DNA of 64,000 bases from Streptomyces sp. HNM0575 (GCF_012726265.1 NZ_JAASAG010000014.1:1-64000), one strand, 5' to 3'; shown: positions 18,677 to 27,952, counted from the first letter of the stretch. Translations and numbers: made by a program. The notes: generated from the letters alone by a model not told the origin.

Positions 18677-18754
18677 CCTGCGCGAAGCTCAGCTGTTCCT
18701 CAACTCCCGCGCACGGCACGGGCCGCGCTCAGCCCGTGCACCCGGACCGCGCGG

Positions 18755-18784
18755 CACGGGGCCGCGGTGCGCCGCGGCCCCGTG
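18755..18784 (-). terminator. Strong hairpin terminator after the CHRD gene
   Basis: CACGGGGCCGCGG and CCGCGGCCCCGTG form a perfect 13-bp stem with a TGCG loop. It lies 20 bp beyond the stop of the CHRD gene in its direction of transcription. Confidence 0.8.
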
Positions 18785-18803
18785 GGTGCACGTCAGGGCT
18801 TGA

Positions 18804-19301
18804 TCAGAGTTGACCGCGTACGGCCCCTTCCGTGAACTCCGCGTTGTGGAAGTTGGTGTAGAAGGAGAACGGGTTCCGCTCGATGCCGTCCAGTTCCCAT
18901 CGGGTCAGCACCCGGGCGGCGTTCTGCGCGGTCTGGGTCTGCCGGGCCCGGATGCAGCCGTGCGCCGAGCCGTTCTCGGGAGGCGTCCTGAGCGTGACGG
19001 CGACCGGCCCGGCCTCGCCCCTCGCCCCGAAGTGGATGTGGGCGGCGGTCGGGGGAGCGATGTCGCGGACGGCGAGCGTGTAGCACAACTCGCCATGGTC
19101 GATGCGGTACTTGAGCGTGCCGGTGCCGTCGGGGTCACCGGGGCCGGGCACCTCCTGCCCGCCGTCGAGCCTCACGAGATGCGAGCCGTGGCCCCCGGCG
19201 GGCTCGGCGGCGCCCGGCGCTGCGGCGGCGGTGACGGGCGTGGAGCCGAGCAGGGCCGCGGCACCGAGTGCGGCGGCGACGGCGGCGGTGGATACGCGCA
19301 T
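18804..19301 (-). CDS. Secreted CHRD-domain protein
   Basis: This 165-aa protein begins with a Sec signal peptide: MRVSTAAVAAALGAAALLG, with likely cleavage after an AAA stretch near residue 28. The mature part is one CHRD (chordin) domain with HLVRLDGGQEVPGPG at the start and HIHFGARGEAGPVAVTL in the middle, the usual His-containing core of the fold. CHRD proteins are extracytoplasmic and of mostly unknown function in bacteria. The start at 19301 is supported by GAGGAGGA a short distance upstream; the frame is open further upstream but without signal-peptide character. It is monocistronic, with its own terminator. Confidence 0.85.
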   Translation of the reverse strand: MRVSTAAVAAALGAAALLGSTPVTAAAAPGAAEPAGGHGSHLVRLDGGQEVPGPGDPDGTGTLKYRIDHGELCYTLAVRDIAPPTAAHIHFGARGEAGPVAVTLRTPPENGSAHGCIRARQTQTAQNAARVLTRWELDGIERNPFSFYTNFHNAEFTEGAVRGQL

Positions 19302-19773
19302 GCGGATGCTCCTCCTCGTTACGGTCGTTCGGGGCCGTTCAGATAGTTCCGATCGTTCGGGTCGTTCAGGTCGTCGAGTCGCTGGACTCTCTGCGCCGCC
19401 TGCGCCCGCGTACGCAAAGCGCTCGCTCGGGCACACTCCGTGCACGGCGCGGACCGAGGACGACGGTATGGACGCCGGGGGACATCCGCATCAGCACGGG
19501 GCATTCGGCGTACTCGCGTACTCCCGGACCGAGCGCGGCGTGCGCACGGCCGAAGCTCTGTTCTTGCTCAACTCGCTTTTACGCCAGGGGGCTTCGGGCA
19601 GAAGCGCCTCACACCGGCACGGTGCCGGTGCCCGCGGCCGGGCGTGCGGACCATACGGGCCGTCCCGTCGTACGGACGGACGGAACGGGGAACGCCCGAT
19701 CGGACCGGTGGATGCCGGAGCGCGGGAAGAGCAGCGCAGTGCGAGCCGCACTGCGGAGAACTGGGGGAAGCAC
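19302..19773. other. Intergenic region between the CHRD and Cys/Gly-rich peptide genes
   Basis: This 472-bp gap between divergent genes has no convincing gene. Irregularly spaced CGTTC motifs occur at about 19325-19370, close to the CHRD start. A short palindrome, CACCGGCAC-G-GTGCCGGTG, lies at 19612-19630. An AT-richer stretch near 19560-19595 may hold the promoter of the downstream peptide gene. Confidence 0.4.
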
Positions 19774-20076
19774 ATGAGCAGCGGCGGCGAGATCTTCGTC
19801 TTCATAGGCCTCGTGGTATTGGTCGGCGCGGTCGTCGCGGGCCTCTCCAAGAGCTCCCGCGGTCGCAAGCCGGGCCGCCGCGGCTACTCGGGCGGCCGGT
19901 ATTCGGGCGGCGGCGGCGCGGCGGGCGGCTGGTGGGTCGGCGACTCGGGCGGCGGCCACGGCCACGGGCACGGTCACTCATGCGGTGGCGGCTCGTCCTG
20001 CGGCGGCTCCTCCTGTGGCGGGGGCTCCTCGTGCGGTGGCGGCGGCGGTGGCGGCTGCGGCGGTGGCGGCGGCTGA
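19774..20076 (+). CDS. Small membrane protein with Cys/Gly-rich tail
   Basis: This 100-aa protein starts MSSGGEIFVFIGLVVLVGAV, a single N-terminal membrane segment, followed by a basic stretch (KSSRGRKPGRRG), a Gly/Ser/Trp part, a G-H repeat and a tail of repeated GGGSSC units ending in polyglycine with a final Cys. The six or so cysteines in glycine context could bind metal or be crosslinked, but no function is known. The frame is open far upstream; the ATG at 19774, preceded by GGGGGAAG, gives the sensible N-terminus. The stop codon lies inside the first unit of a 20-bp tandem repeat. It sits upstream of DUF2617 and the spermidine-synthase-like gene. Confidence 0.7.
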   Translation: MSSGGEIFVFIGLVVLVGAVVAGLSKSSRGRKPGRRGYSGGRYSGGGGAAGGWWVGDSGGGHGHGHGHSCGGGSSCGGSSCGGGSSCGGGGGGGCGGGGG

Positions 20077-20130
20077 TACGCCACGGGCCCGGCTGATACG
20101 CCACGGGTCCGGCTGATACGCCACGGGCCC
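20071..20130. repeat. 20-bp tandem repeat, three copies, containing a stop codon
   Basis: The unit GGCTGATACGCCACGGGCCC occurs three times head to tail, the middle copy with one C-to-T change. The first copy contains the last codon and TGA of the upstream gene, so the array seems to have grown from the 3' end of that gene. Confidence 0.9.
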
Positions 20131-20141
20131 GCCCGCGGACC

Positions 20142-20186
20142 ACGAACGACCTGGGCCCCGCACCGCCCGGTGCGGGGCTCGTTCGT
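20142..20186 (+). terminator. Bipartite hairpin terminator
   Basis: Outer arms ACGAACGA/TCGTTCGT and inner arms GCCCCGCACC/GGTGCGGGGC form one long stem-loop. It lies 65 bp after the stop of the Cys/Gly-rich peptide gene. Confidence 0.8.
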
Positions 20187-20316
20187 GCGCGCGGACCCGG
20201 CAGGCGGCGACCGGGCTACGGCAGGCGCATTACACGGCTACCCGTACTTCCGTCGAGCGTCCGGCAGTTGAACATCTGAACTGCCCGGCCCCCGGGGGGA
20301 TGGAAACCCGGAGAAG

Positions 20317-20346
20317 TTGGACCATTGAGCTGTGGCAGCATAAATT
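20317..20346 (+). promoter_or_regulatory. Putative HrdB/sigma-70-type promoter for the DUF2617 operon
   Basis: TTGGAC (20317-20322) and TAAATT (20341-20346) are 18 bp apart in a region that is strikingly AT-rich for this genome. Transcription from here would give a leader of about 185 nt before the DUF2617 start. The 20187-20535 interval otherwise holds no convincing gene. Confidence 0.45.
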
Positions 20347-20535
20347 TCATGATTCGGTGACTCTGTATTACCGGACTTGGCGTGGGTACGAGCCGGCCCC
20401 GGACGCACACGAGATCCGACCACAGTTCAGCGGTCCCGTCCTGCCCCACTCATGGACCGCTGAGCACCGGTCGCCCAACTCGTCGACGGAGGCACCCGGC
20501 TGACCCCTCCACCGTGCAGCTTGCGGAGCCGACCC

Positions 20536-21126
20536 ATGCTCACCACTCTCTCCACCCCTTACACCGACACCCGTGCCGGCGATCTCGGCTGGGCGCTCGG
20601 TCTCGGACCGCTGCCGGCCCTGGCCCGTCGGACGCTCGAATTAGACGGCGCCACAGTGGAGTTGAGACTGCTCGGCGCCTCCCATCAGGTGCTGCTCGAA
20701 GAGGACGGGCGCGTCTGCTCCGAGACCGTCGCCTGCATGACGGGCAGTTCCACGCCCCTGCCGCTCGGCGTCTCCAGAAGCACCGGCGACTGGGAGTACG
20801 ACTTCGCGGCCCGCGTCGAGACGCTCTCCCCGACCGCATTCGCAAGCCGCGCACAGGAGTTGATCGAGCTCGTCTCCGACCATCCGGGCGGTCTCGCGGG
20901 TACGTTCCCGGGCGACGCGCAGGCGTTCACCGCGCTCCTGGTGCAGCGGCCCCCCGGACACGTCCGCTGGCGCACGTGGCACTCGTATCCGCAGGAGGGC
21001 CGGCTGGTCTCCACCCGTACCCGGGTGGCACGTACCGGAGCCGGAGCCGGCGCCGCCGTGACCGCACCCCCCGACGCGGTCGCGGCGCTCGCCGCGGCGG
21101 CCGAACACACCGCGTCCGCCCGGTAG
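20536..21126 (+). CDS. DUF2617 family protein
   Basis: This 196-aa protein matches the actinobacterial DUF2617 family, with LGWALGLGPLPALARR near the N-terminus, HQVLLEEDGRVCSETVAC, and the C-terminal segment RWRTWHSYPQEGRLVSTRTRV. The function is unknown. In streptomycetes the family is typically found beside a membrane-fused spermidine synthase and small DUF proteins, as here. The ATG at 20536 is preceded by GCGGAG. It is a soluble cytoplasmic protein by composition; no signal or membrane segment is visible. An intergenic stretch of 180 bp separates it from the next gene. Confidence 0.82.
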   Translation: MLTTLSTPYTDTRAGDLGWALGLGPLPALARRTLELDGATVELRLLGASHQVLLEEDGRVCSETVACMTGSSTPLPLGVSRSTGDWEYDFAARVETLSPTAFASRAQELIELVSDHPGGLAGTFPGDAQAFTALLVQRPPGHVRWRTWHSYPQEGRLVSTRTRVARTGAGAGAAVTAPPDAVAALAAAAEHTASAR

Positions 21127-21306
21127 TCGGCCGTCGTACACGGACACCCGGAGGGGCTGCGCCACGGGCACCCCGGACCGGATGGGGACACCCGGGAGAC
21201 CGGAAGCGGACGCCGTGCTTCCTGTCGCTTCCTTGCGCGTGTTTTGCCTCCACACAAGGCGTGTAGGTGGCGAAGAGCACAGAAGGTGTCACGTAGCGTT
21301 CGCGAC

Positions 21307-22980
21307 ATGACGGAGCGCTCCCTCGCCGAGCCGCAGCAGGTGCGGCTTCCGGTTCCCGCCGGGCTCGGGCGCGGGCTCGTCCTCGCCTCGGTCTTCGTCT
21401 GCGCCGCGTGCGGCCTCGTCTACGAGCTCGAATTCGTCGCGCTCGCCTCGTACTTGGCGGGCGACTCGGTGACGCAGGCATCCGTCGTGCTGTCCGTGAT
21501 GGTCTTCGCGATGGGCATCGGCTCGCTCCTCGCCAAGCGGCTGCGCTGCCGGGCGGCCACCGGATTCGCCGCGGTGGAGGCGATGTTGGCGCTCACCGGC
21601 GGCGGTTCGGCGATGGCGCTCTACGCGAGCTTCGCCTGGCTGGGCGGTGCGCGCGCCGCGCTCGTCGGCTTCTCCTTCGTCATCGGGGCGCTGATCGGCG
21701 CCGAGATGCCGCTGCTGATGACCCTCATCCAGCGCATCCGGCAGCAGGACGCGGGCGGCGCGGTCGCCGACCTGTTCGCCGCGGACTACGTGGGCGCGCT
21801 CGTCGGCGGACTGACCTTCCCCTTTCTGCTGCTGCCGTTCTACGGCCAGTTGACGGGCGCTCTGCTGACGGGAGTCGTGAACGCGACCGCCGGCGGAGTC
21901 GTCGTGCTGTGGCTATTCCGCCGCGACGTGAGCGCCCGCACGCGCTGGGGGCTGTTCGCGGTGAACGGCGCGGTCGTGCTGCTGCTCGTCGCCGGCACCG
22001 CCTTCGTCGGCTCCTTCGAACGGGCGGCGCGGGAGGCGGTCTACGGCCACGAGGTACGGGTCGCCGTGCGCACCGGCGCCCAGGAGGCCGTGATCACCGG
22101 CGACGCGGACCCCACCGCGTATCTGCGCGGCGGCGAGCCGCTGCGCTTCTACCTCGACGGACGGCTGCGGGCCTCCTCGGCGGACGGCAACCGCTACCAC
22201 GCCTCGCTCGTGCGTCCCGCCCTGTCGAGCGGCCCGCACGCGCGGGTGCTGATCCTCGGAGGCGCGGACGGGCTGGCGCTGCGCGAAGTGCTGGACCATC
22301 CGGGCGTGCGTGATGTGACCGTGCTCCAACAGGACGCCGAGGCAGTGAAGTTGGCGCGTACGGACCCGGGCCTGCGCAGGCTCAACGAGGACGCCTACGA
22401 GGATCCTCGGGTACGCCTCGAAGCGGCCGGCGACGCCTTCGCCCGGCTGCGCGAGCGGGCACGCACACCGGGCGCCCCGCCGTACGACGTCGTCGTCTCC
22501 GATCTGCCCGACCCGGCCGCGCAGGAGTTCGCGAAGCTCTACTCGCAGGAGTTCTACGGGCTGGTGGAGCGTGTGCTGGCGCCGGACGGCCGTCTCGCCG
22601 TGCACGCGGGAGCGGCGGCGGCGCATCCGCGCAGGTTCTGGACGGTGGAGGCGACGCTGCGCCGGGCCGGGCTGCACACGTCGCCGTACGTGGTCCGGCG
22701 GCCCAGGGACTGGGGGTTCGTGCTCGCCTCGCGGGGCCGCCTGCACGGGGCGGGCCTTGCCGGCTCCCTGAGCGACCGGGACTTGGCCTCGCTGAGCGGG
22801 ATCGGGAGCGGGAGCGGAGGTTCAGGCGCGGGTGCGCGCGCGGGTTCCGGCACGGTCGCCGGCGCGGCACCGGGCATGCGACGGCTGACCCCGCGTCAGC
22901 TGCGCGTCGCCGGGCTGCGCGCGGAGCGCGACCGCATGACGGGCCTTCCGCCTTCCACGCTCACGCACCCGCGGTACTAG
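21307..22980 (+). CDS. speE: Membrane-fused spermidine synthase-like protein
   Basis: This 557-aa protein joins an N-terminal domain of about seven membrane helices (residues 15-250) to a C-terminal spermidine-synthase Rossmann domain (about 255-520). The aminopropyltransferase part has [15 protein letters not shown] (usual form GGGDG), the acidic loop [10 protein letters not shown], and VVVSDLPDP. Classical enzymes move an aminopropyl group from decarboxylated S-adenosylmethionine to putrescine. The long membrane-fused form is common in actinobacteria and its real substrate is not settled. The Ala in place of the middle Gly of GGGDG is worth noting. A Gly/Ser-rich insertion lies around 500-520. 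The ATG at 21307 is the first that precedes the membrane region without basic low-complexity sequence. Confidence 0.82.
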   Translation: MTERSLAEPQQVRLPVPAGLGRGLVLASVFVCAACGLVYELEFVALASYLAGDSVTQASVVLSVMVFAMGIGSLLAKRLRCRAATGFAAVEAMLALTGGGSAMALYASFAWLGGARAALVGFSFVIGALIGAEMPLLMTLIQRIRQQDAGGAVADLFAADYVGALVGGLTFPFLLLPFYGQLTGALLTGVVNATAGGVVVLWLFRRDVSARTRWGLFAVNGAVVLLLVAGTAFVGSFERAAREAVYGHEVRVAVRTGAQEAVITGDADPTAYLRGGEPLRFYLDGRLRASSADGNRYHASLVRPALSSGPHARVLILGGADGLALREVLDHPGVRDVTVLQQDAEAVKLARTDPGLRRLNEDAYEDPRVRLEAAGDAFARLRERARTPGAPPYDVVVSDLPDPAAQEFAKLYSQEFYGLVERVLAPDGRLAVHAGAAAAHPRRFWTVEATLRRAGLHTSPYVVRRPRDWGFVLASRGRLHGAGLAGSLSDRDLASLSGIGSGSGGSGAGARAGSGTVAGAAPGMRRLTPRQLRVAGLRAERDRMTGLPPSTLTHPRY

Positions 22981-23105
22981 GGCGCGTCCGCGAAGTCCCA
23001 CCGGCCGCCGCCGCTGGAACCGGCGCAAGCCCAGGCGGGTACGGTGCGCGGCGGAACAGCGCCGACCGGTCACATGTACGGGGTGCGATGGGTAGGCTCG
23101 CCCCC

Positions 23106-24296
23106 ATGGAGCACGAGGTGAACGTTCCGTTTCCCGTCGGGTCGGTACGGGCGGCACTCGCCGAGCCCGAGCGTGTGGCGCACTGCGTCCCCGGTCTGCA
23201 ACTCGACGCCGACGGCAGCGGGAGCGCGAAGAGTGCGAAGAGCGGCAGCGGCGCCAAGAGCGGGAAGGGCGCGGACGGCGCGAAGGCCGGGGGCGCCGGG
23301 ACCACCACCGAGGGGCGGCTCCGCGTCCGCGTCGGCGGTTCCACGATCACCTACCGGGGCAGCCTGACCGTCACGCCGCAGGGCGAGGAGTTCACCGTCA
23401 AGGGCCGCGGCACGGAGGCACGCGGCACCGGCTCCGTACGGCTGGACCTCACCGTCGTACCGAGGCGGTCCAAGGAGGGCGAGGGCACCCGCCTCGTCTG
23501 CACGGGCACGGTCAAGGGCGGCGGACGCATCAAGGACGTCGAGCAGAAGACGGCGACGGCGGCAGGACAGCGGCTGCTGGAACGCTTCGGCAAGGCGCTC
23601 GGCGAGAGCATCCAGCAGGACCCGCCCCGCGGACTCGACGCTCCCGAAGCCCCCGCCGCCGAGCCGGCCACCGACGAGCCCGTCGCGGGACCCTCGGGCG
23701 GCATCGGCGAGCCCGGCGACAACGACCGCGTCATCCCCGGCATCCCGGCCCCCGACAAGAGCGCGGACCGTGCCGGGACGGAGGACGCGGGCACCGGAAC
23801 CCAAGCCGGGCAGAGCGCGCAGGCCGGGCAGAGCGCGGACGAGCAGGCCGCGGACGAGCGGACCCGGCAGGACAAGGAAGCGGCGGGCCAGGAGCAGGAG
23901 ACGCCTGAGCAGCAGCCCGCCGAGCAGGAGACCTCCGAGGAGCCTTCGGAACAGCCGCCGGGGCAGGAGCCGTCGGGGCAGGAGCCCTCGGAGCGCGGCG
24001 GCGTCTTCGGTGCCGAGATCCCCCCGTCCTCACTCGACCCGCTCCACGACGACGAGCCCCTCGACGAGGCCGATGTGGAGGCCGCGGCGGAGGCCGAGGC
24101 CGCACACGCACGCCGCACGATGATCGGGCGCAGCGCCGAGGAGGTCGACCACGCGCCGCCGCGCGGGCGTTACGCCCCCGTACCCCTGCCCGAGCCCATC
24201 GCCAACTCGGCCGCGCTGCGCTGGATCGCGCCCGCAGCCGCAGCCGTGGTCGCGGGGGCCGTCGTCATCGGCCGTGCGCTGCGCCGCCGCCGCTGA
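23106..24296 (+). CDS. CoxG/SRPBCC-like protein with acidic repeat and C-terminal anchor
   Basis: This 396-aa protein starts MEHEVNVPFPVGSVRAALAEPERVAHCVPGL, the START/SRPBCC-type N-terminus of CO dehydrogenase subunit G-like proteins. The domain is interrupted by a Lys/Gly/Ser insert (about 39-65). After residue 180 comes a long low-complexity region rich in E, Q, P and G (many GQE, EQE and PSE units), and the protein ends in one membrane helix and RRRR. CoxG proteins recruit or assist molybdenum hydroxylases, yet no cox genes are nearby, so this is probably a lipid-binding or structural relative anchored to the membrane with a disordered stalk. Confidence 0.72.
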   Translation: MEHEVNVPFPVGSVRAALAEPERVAHCVPGLQLDADGSGSAKSAKSGSGAKSGKGADGAKAGGAGTTTEGRLRVRVGGSTITYRGSLTVTPQGEEFTVKGRGTEARGTGSVRLDLTVVPRRSKEGEGTRLVCTGTVKGGGRIKDVEQKTATAAGQRLLERFGKALGESIQQDPPRGLDAPEAPAAEPATDEPVAGPSGGIGEPGDNDRVIPGIPAPDKSADRAGTEDAGTGTQAGQSAQAGQSADEQAADERTRQDKEAAGQEQETPEQQPAEQETSEEPSEQPPGQEPSGQEPSERGGVFGAEIPPSSLDPLHDDEPLDEADVEAAAEAEAAHARRTMIGRSAEEVDHAPPRGRYAPVPLPEPIANSAALRWIAPAAAAVVAGAVVIGRALRRRR

Positions 24297-24483
24297 GCGG
24301 GCAGCACACCGGCCGAACGCCGACCGCACACCGGTGGAAGGCCGATCGCAGACCGGTCACACGCGGACCGCACGCCCGCCGCACACGGGCCGCCGGCGGG
24401 GCGCGGTGCCCGGGTGTGCGCCGCGGTGCGCCGTACGGCCGGGTCGCACTCTGCCGGGAAGTACCGAGGTTTAGGGTCGCGTC

Positions 24484-25302
24484 ATGACTGACACCGCCAC
24501 CACCGACGCCGATGTCACGCTTCGCGCGGGAGACGCCGAGTTGACGGTCGAACCGCACCGAGGAGGCCGTCTGGGCTCGCTGAAGGTCAGCGGTACGGAA
24601 CTGCTGCGGCAGGGCAACAGGTACGGCGCGTTCGTCATGGTCCCGTGGTGCGGACGCACCGATCAGGGACGCTTCCGCAGCGGCGGCGAGCTGTACCAAC
24701 TGCCCCTGGACAGCGGCCCACACGCGATCCACGGCACCGTGCGCGACGCCGCCTGGCGCACCGTGCGGCAGGACGAGCGGTTGGCGGTCTTCAGCTGCGA
24801 ACTGAGCGACCCCTGGCCGTGGGAGGGCCGGGTGACGCACATCGTCGAACTCGGCGAGGACGGCGAGAGCCTCACCCTCACCCTGGGCGTCGAGGCGACC
24901 GACGCCAGCTTCCCCGCGCAGGCCGGCTGGCACCCCTGGTTCCTGCGCGATCCGTACGGACGTGGCGGCGACGTGCGCATCGGCTTCGAGCCGGAGTGGC
25001 AGGAGGAGCGCGGCGTCGACCACCTGCCCACCGGCAAGCGCGTCCCGCCACGGTCCGGGCCGTGGGACGACTGCTTCGGGATGCCGGACGGCGTCGACGT
25101 CACCCTGACCTGGCCGGAGAGGCTGGAGCTGAAGGTCGCGAGCCGTGCCGAGTGGGTCGTCGTATTCGACGAGCAGCCCGACGCCGTGTGCGTGGAGCCG
25201 CAGACCGGACCGCCCAACGGCCTCAACTCCCATCCGCACCTGGTCACTCCGATCCAGCCGCTGGAGGTCTCCACCACGTGGAGCTGGCGGGCGCTCTCCT
25301 AG
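24484..25302 (+). CDS. Aldose 1-epimerase-like protein
   Basis: This 272-aa protein has the galactose-mutarotase fold. Visible landmarks are EPHRGGRLGSLKVSG at the start, the catalytic-region histidines in HAIHGTV and GWHPWFL, and the catalytic glutamate in VEPQTGPPNGLN. It should interconvert alpha and beta anomers of a hexose or a related sugar phosphate; the exact sugar is not evident. It lies 70 bp upstream of pyrE in the same direction. The preceding 187 bp after the CoxG-like gene hold degenerate GACCGCACACCGG repeats and no gene. Confidence 0.85.
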   Translation: MTDTATTDADVTLRAGDAELTVEPHRGGRLGSLKVSGTELLRQGNRYGAFVMVPWCGRTDQGRFRSGGELYQLPLDSGPHAIHGTVRDAAWRTVRQDERLAVFSCELSDPWPWEGRVTHIVELGEDGESLTLTLGVEATDASFPAQAGWHPWFLRDPYGRGGDVRIGFEPEWQEERGVDHLPTGKRVPPRSGPWDDCFGMPDGVDVTLTWPERLELKVASRAEWVVVFDEQPDAVCVEPQTGPPNGLNSHPHLVTPIQPLEVSTTWSWRALS

Positions 25303-25374
25303 CCCTCCTCCTGGCCCTCCTCCTGTTCCGGACTCCTGTGCGTCCTCCGGCGCCGCCCGCATAGGCTCCGGCAC

Positions 25375-25920
25375 ATGAGCACTGTGAGCACCTCAGACGC
25401 CCTGCTGCGGCAGATCAAGGAAAAGGCCGTCGTGCACGGCAGGGTCATCCTCTCCTCCGGCCAGGAGGCCGACTTCTACATCGACCTGCGCCGCGTCACC
25501 CTCGACGGCGAGGCCGGGCCGCTCGCCGGTCAGGTCATGCTGGACCTCACCGGGAGTCTCGACTTCGACGCCGTCGGCGGGCTGACGCTCGGTGCCGACC
25601 CCGTGGCCTCGGCGATGCTGCACGCGGCCGCCGCGAGGGGCCGCAAGCTGGACGCGTTCGTCGTGCGGAAGGCGGGCAAGGCACACGGTCTCCAGCGCCG
25701 CATCGAGGGGCCCGACATCGCCGGGCGGCGGGTGCTGATCGTCGAGGACACCTCCACCACCGGCAACTCTCCGCTCACCGCCGTGGAGGCGGCCAGGGCC
25801 GCCGGTGCGGAGGTCGTCGCGGTGGCGACGATCGTCGAGCGCGGGGCGGCGGTGGCCGTGGAGCAGGCGGATCTGCCGTATCTGTACGCGTACGACCTGA
25901 CGGATCTCGGACTGGGCTGA
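25375..25920 (+). CDS. pyrE: Orotate phosphoribosyltransferase
   Basis: This 181-aa enzyme of de novo pyrimidine synthesis transfers the ribose 5-phosphate group from PRPP to orotate to give OMP. The PRPP-binding motif VLIVEDTSTTGNS is intact, and the N-terminal block with VILSSGQEADFYIDLRRVTLD is typical of the actinobacterial form. The length fits the family. It starts at ATG 25375 and appears to be co-transcribed with the upstream epimerase-like gene. Confidence 0.95.
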   Translation: MSTVSTSDALLRQIKEKAVVHGRVILSSGQEADFYIDLRRVTLDGEAGPLAGQVMLDLTGSLDFDAVGGLTLGADPVASAMLHAAAARGRKLDAFVVRKAGKAHGLQRRIEGPDIAGRRVLIVEDTSTTGNSPLTAVEAARAAGAEVVAVATIVERGAAVAVEQADLPYLYAYDLTDLGLG

Positions 25921-26200
25921 CGCGGCCCCGGAAGCGCCCGCACGGGACCCGGGCGGGCGGCGGCGGACCTCCTGCCTGAGGGAACTCCGGCTACGCGCGG
26001 GTACGGCTGAGGCGCGGCTCACGTGCCGGTGTCCGTCTGGGAGGATGGGACGCGACGATGACGTCGTTCCGTTGACTCCGTCGATTCGGATTCCCGGCGA
26101 TCCGGTTCCGGGTCTTCGTCGATCCGGTACGGACGCCGCTGAGAATCCTGACGCCGCAGCAGAGCCGAAACGCACCCCGAGGACCCCAAGGAGCGGACAG

Positions 26201-27223
26201 ATGCCCATCGCGACCCCCGAGGTCTACAACGAGATGTTCGACCGGGCGAAGGCGGGCAAGTTCGCCTACCCAGCCATCAACGTCACCTCGACGCAGACCC
26301 TGCACGCGGCGCTCCGCGGCTTCGCGGAGGCGGAGAGCGACGGCATCGTCCAGATCTCCACCGGCGGCGCCGAGTTCCTCGGCGGTCAGTACAGCAAGGA
26401 CATGGTGAGCGGTGCCGTCGCGCTGGCCGAGTTCGCGCACATCGTCGCGAAGAAGTACCCGGTCAACGTCGCCCTGCACACCGACCACTGCCCGAAGGAC
26501 AAGCTCGACGGGTACGTACGTCCGCTGCTGGCCGTCTCCAAGGAGCGCGTGGACGCCGGCCGGGACCCGCTCTTCCAGTCGCACATGTGGGACGGCTCCG
26601 CCGAGACGCTGAAGGACAACCTGGACATCGGCGAGGAGCTGCTGGCGCAGGCCGTCGCCGCGAAGATCATCCTCGAGGTCGAGATCACCCCGACCGGCGG
26701 CGAGGAGGACGGCGTCAGCCACGAGATCAACGACGAGCTGTACACGACCGTCGACGACGCGCTGCGCACCGCCGAGGCCCTGGGCCTGGGCGAGAAGGGC
26801 CGCTACCTGCTGGCCGCCTCGTTCGGCAACGTGCACGGCGTCTACAAGCCGGGCAACGTCGTGCTCCGCCCCGAGCTGCTGAAGGACCTCCAGGAGGGCG
26901 TCGCCGCGAAGTCCGGCAAGCAGAACCCGTTCGACTTCGTCTTCCACGGCGGCTCCGGCTCCACGGACACGGAGATCGCCACGGCGCTGGAGAACGGCGT
27001 CGTGAAGATGAACCTCGACACCGACACCCAGTACGCCTTCTCGCGGCCCGTCGCGGACCACATGTTCCGCAACTACGACGGCGTGCTGAAGGTCGACGGC
27101 GAGGTCGGCGACAAGAAGACCTACGACCCGCGCAGCTGGGGCAAGGCCGCCGAGAAGGGCATGGCCGAGCGGGTGCAGCAGGCGTGTGCCAACCTGCGCT
27201 CGACCGGCACCCGGCTGAAGTAG
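26201..27223 (+). CDS. fba: Class II fructose-bisphosphate aldolase
   Basis: This 340-aa zinc-dependent aldolase cleaves fructose 1,6-bisphosphate into dihydroxyacetone phosphate and glyceraldehyde 3-phosphate. The zinc ligands are visible in LHTDHCPKDKLDGY (two His), in ASFGNVHGVYKPG and in FHGGSGST, and the phosphate-binding NLDTDTQYAF block follows. I start it at ATG 26201 behind AAGGAG; the frame is open upstream but without family similarity. The 280-bp gap upstream holds a small dyad, CGACGATGACGTCG (around 26054-26067), and no gene. A strong terminator follows. Confidence 0.97.
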   Translation: MPIATPEVYNEMFDRAKAGKFAYPAINVTSTQTLHAALRGFAEAESDGIVQISTGGAEFLGGQYSKDMVSGAVALAEFAHIVAKKYPVNVALHTDHCPKDKLDGYVRPLLAVSKERVDAGRDPLFQSHMWDGSAETLKDNLDIGEELLAQAVAAKIILEVEITPTGGEEDGVSHEINDELYTTVDDALRTAEALGLGEKGRYLLAASFGNVHGVYKPGNVVLRPELLKDLQEGVAAKSGKQNPFDFVFHGGSGSTDTEIATALENGVVKMNLDTDTQYAFSRPVADHMFRNYDGVLKVDGEVGDKKTYDPRSWGKAAEKGMAERVQQACANLRSTGTRLK

Positions 27224-27302
27224 GGCCGTACCGCGGGCCGCACCGCTTCGCGCGGTCGATCCCCGGCGTTCCGCATCCGCTTCACGGTTCCACCGCTTCA
27301 CC

Positions 27303-27338
27303 GGGAGGGCCGGCTGTGCTCGCGCGGCCGGCCCTCCC
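27303..27338 (+). terminator. Hairpin terminator after the aldolase gene
   Basis: GGGAGGGCCGGC and GCCGGCCCTCCC make a perfect 12-bp stem with a 12-nt loop, 80 bp after the stop codon. Confidence 0.78.
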
Positions 27339-27445
27339 ATGCTGTGCGGGCCCGTGCCGTACGCCCGCCGGCTCGTGTCCGGCGTGCGCCCGCGGGTTCG
27401 CGCACTCGGGACTGTGTTCCGTACCGACAAGGCAGACTGGAAAGC

Positions 27446-27859
27446 ATGAGCATTCACGAGAATCTGCTCGGGGGGCCGCCCCCGACCCACCTGCCCGACG
27501 ACCCCGGCCCGCGCGAGCTGCTCGCGTCCGGGGCCGCGCCCGTCGAGGTGGCCGCCGAGTATCCCGCGTCGTCGCTGGCGTGGGCGCTGCTCGCGGACGA
27601 CGCCTTCGAGGCGGGACGGGTCGTCGAGTCCTACGCGTACGCGCGCACCGGCTACCACCGCGGCCTCGACGCGCTGCGCCGCAGCGGCTGGAAGGGCCAC
27701 GGGCCCGTCCCGTTCGAGCACGAGCCGAACCGCGGCTTCCTGCGCTCGCTGCACGCGCTGGCGCGGGCCGCGGGCGCGATCGGGGAGCACGAGGAGTACG
27801 AGCGCTGCTCGTCCTTCCTCAAGGAGAGTTCGCCAACCGCGGCGGCGACCCTCTCGTAG
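27446..27859 (+). CDS. DUF3151 family protein
   Basis: This 137-aa protein matches the actinobacterial DUF3151 family: it starts MSIHENLLGGPPPTHLPDDP, continues with SSLAWALLADDAFEAGR and YAYARTGYHRGLDALRRSGWKG, and ends with a helix around EHEEYERCSSFL. It is soluble, mostly helical and of unknown function. In streptomycetes and mycobacteria it is commonly found right after the aldolase gene, as here. The start at 27446 gives the conserved N-terminus. Confidence 0.85.
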   Translation: MSIHENLLGGPPPTHLPDDPGPRELLASGAAPVEVAAEYPASSLAWALLADDAFEAGRVVESYAYARTGYHRGLDALRRSGWKGHGPVPFEHEPNRGFLRSLHALARAAGAIGEHEEYERCSSFLKESSPTAAATLS

Positions 27860-27895
27860 CCGGAAGGTCCGCAGCCTGCGGTTTTCAGCTGCGTA

Positions 27896-27952
27896 CGGCC
27901 CGCCGGGCATATGACCAGGGCGCTGACCAGGTGCTCTTGTACCGGCGGGCCG
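27896..27952 (+). promoter_or_regulatory. Long stem-loop in the kynA upstream region
   Basis: CGGCCCGCCGG and CCGGCGGGCCG form a perfect 11-bp stem with a 35-nt loop that contains two TGACCAGG direct repeats. It could be the terminator of the DUF3151 gene or a structured leader of the tryptophan-degradation operon, which starts 128 bp downstream. Confidence 0.5.

Noticed and set aside
20300-20503. 67-aa ORF upstream of the DUF2617 gene
   Set aside because: It covers the AT-rich promoter region, has low GC at third codon positions and no recognisable similarity.
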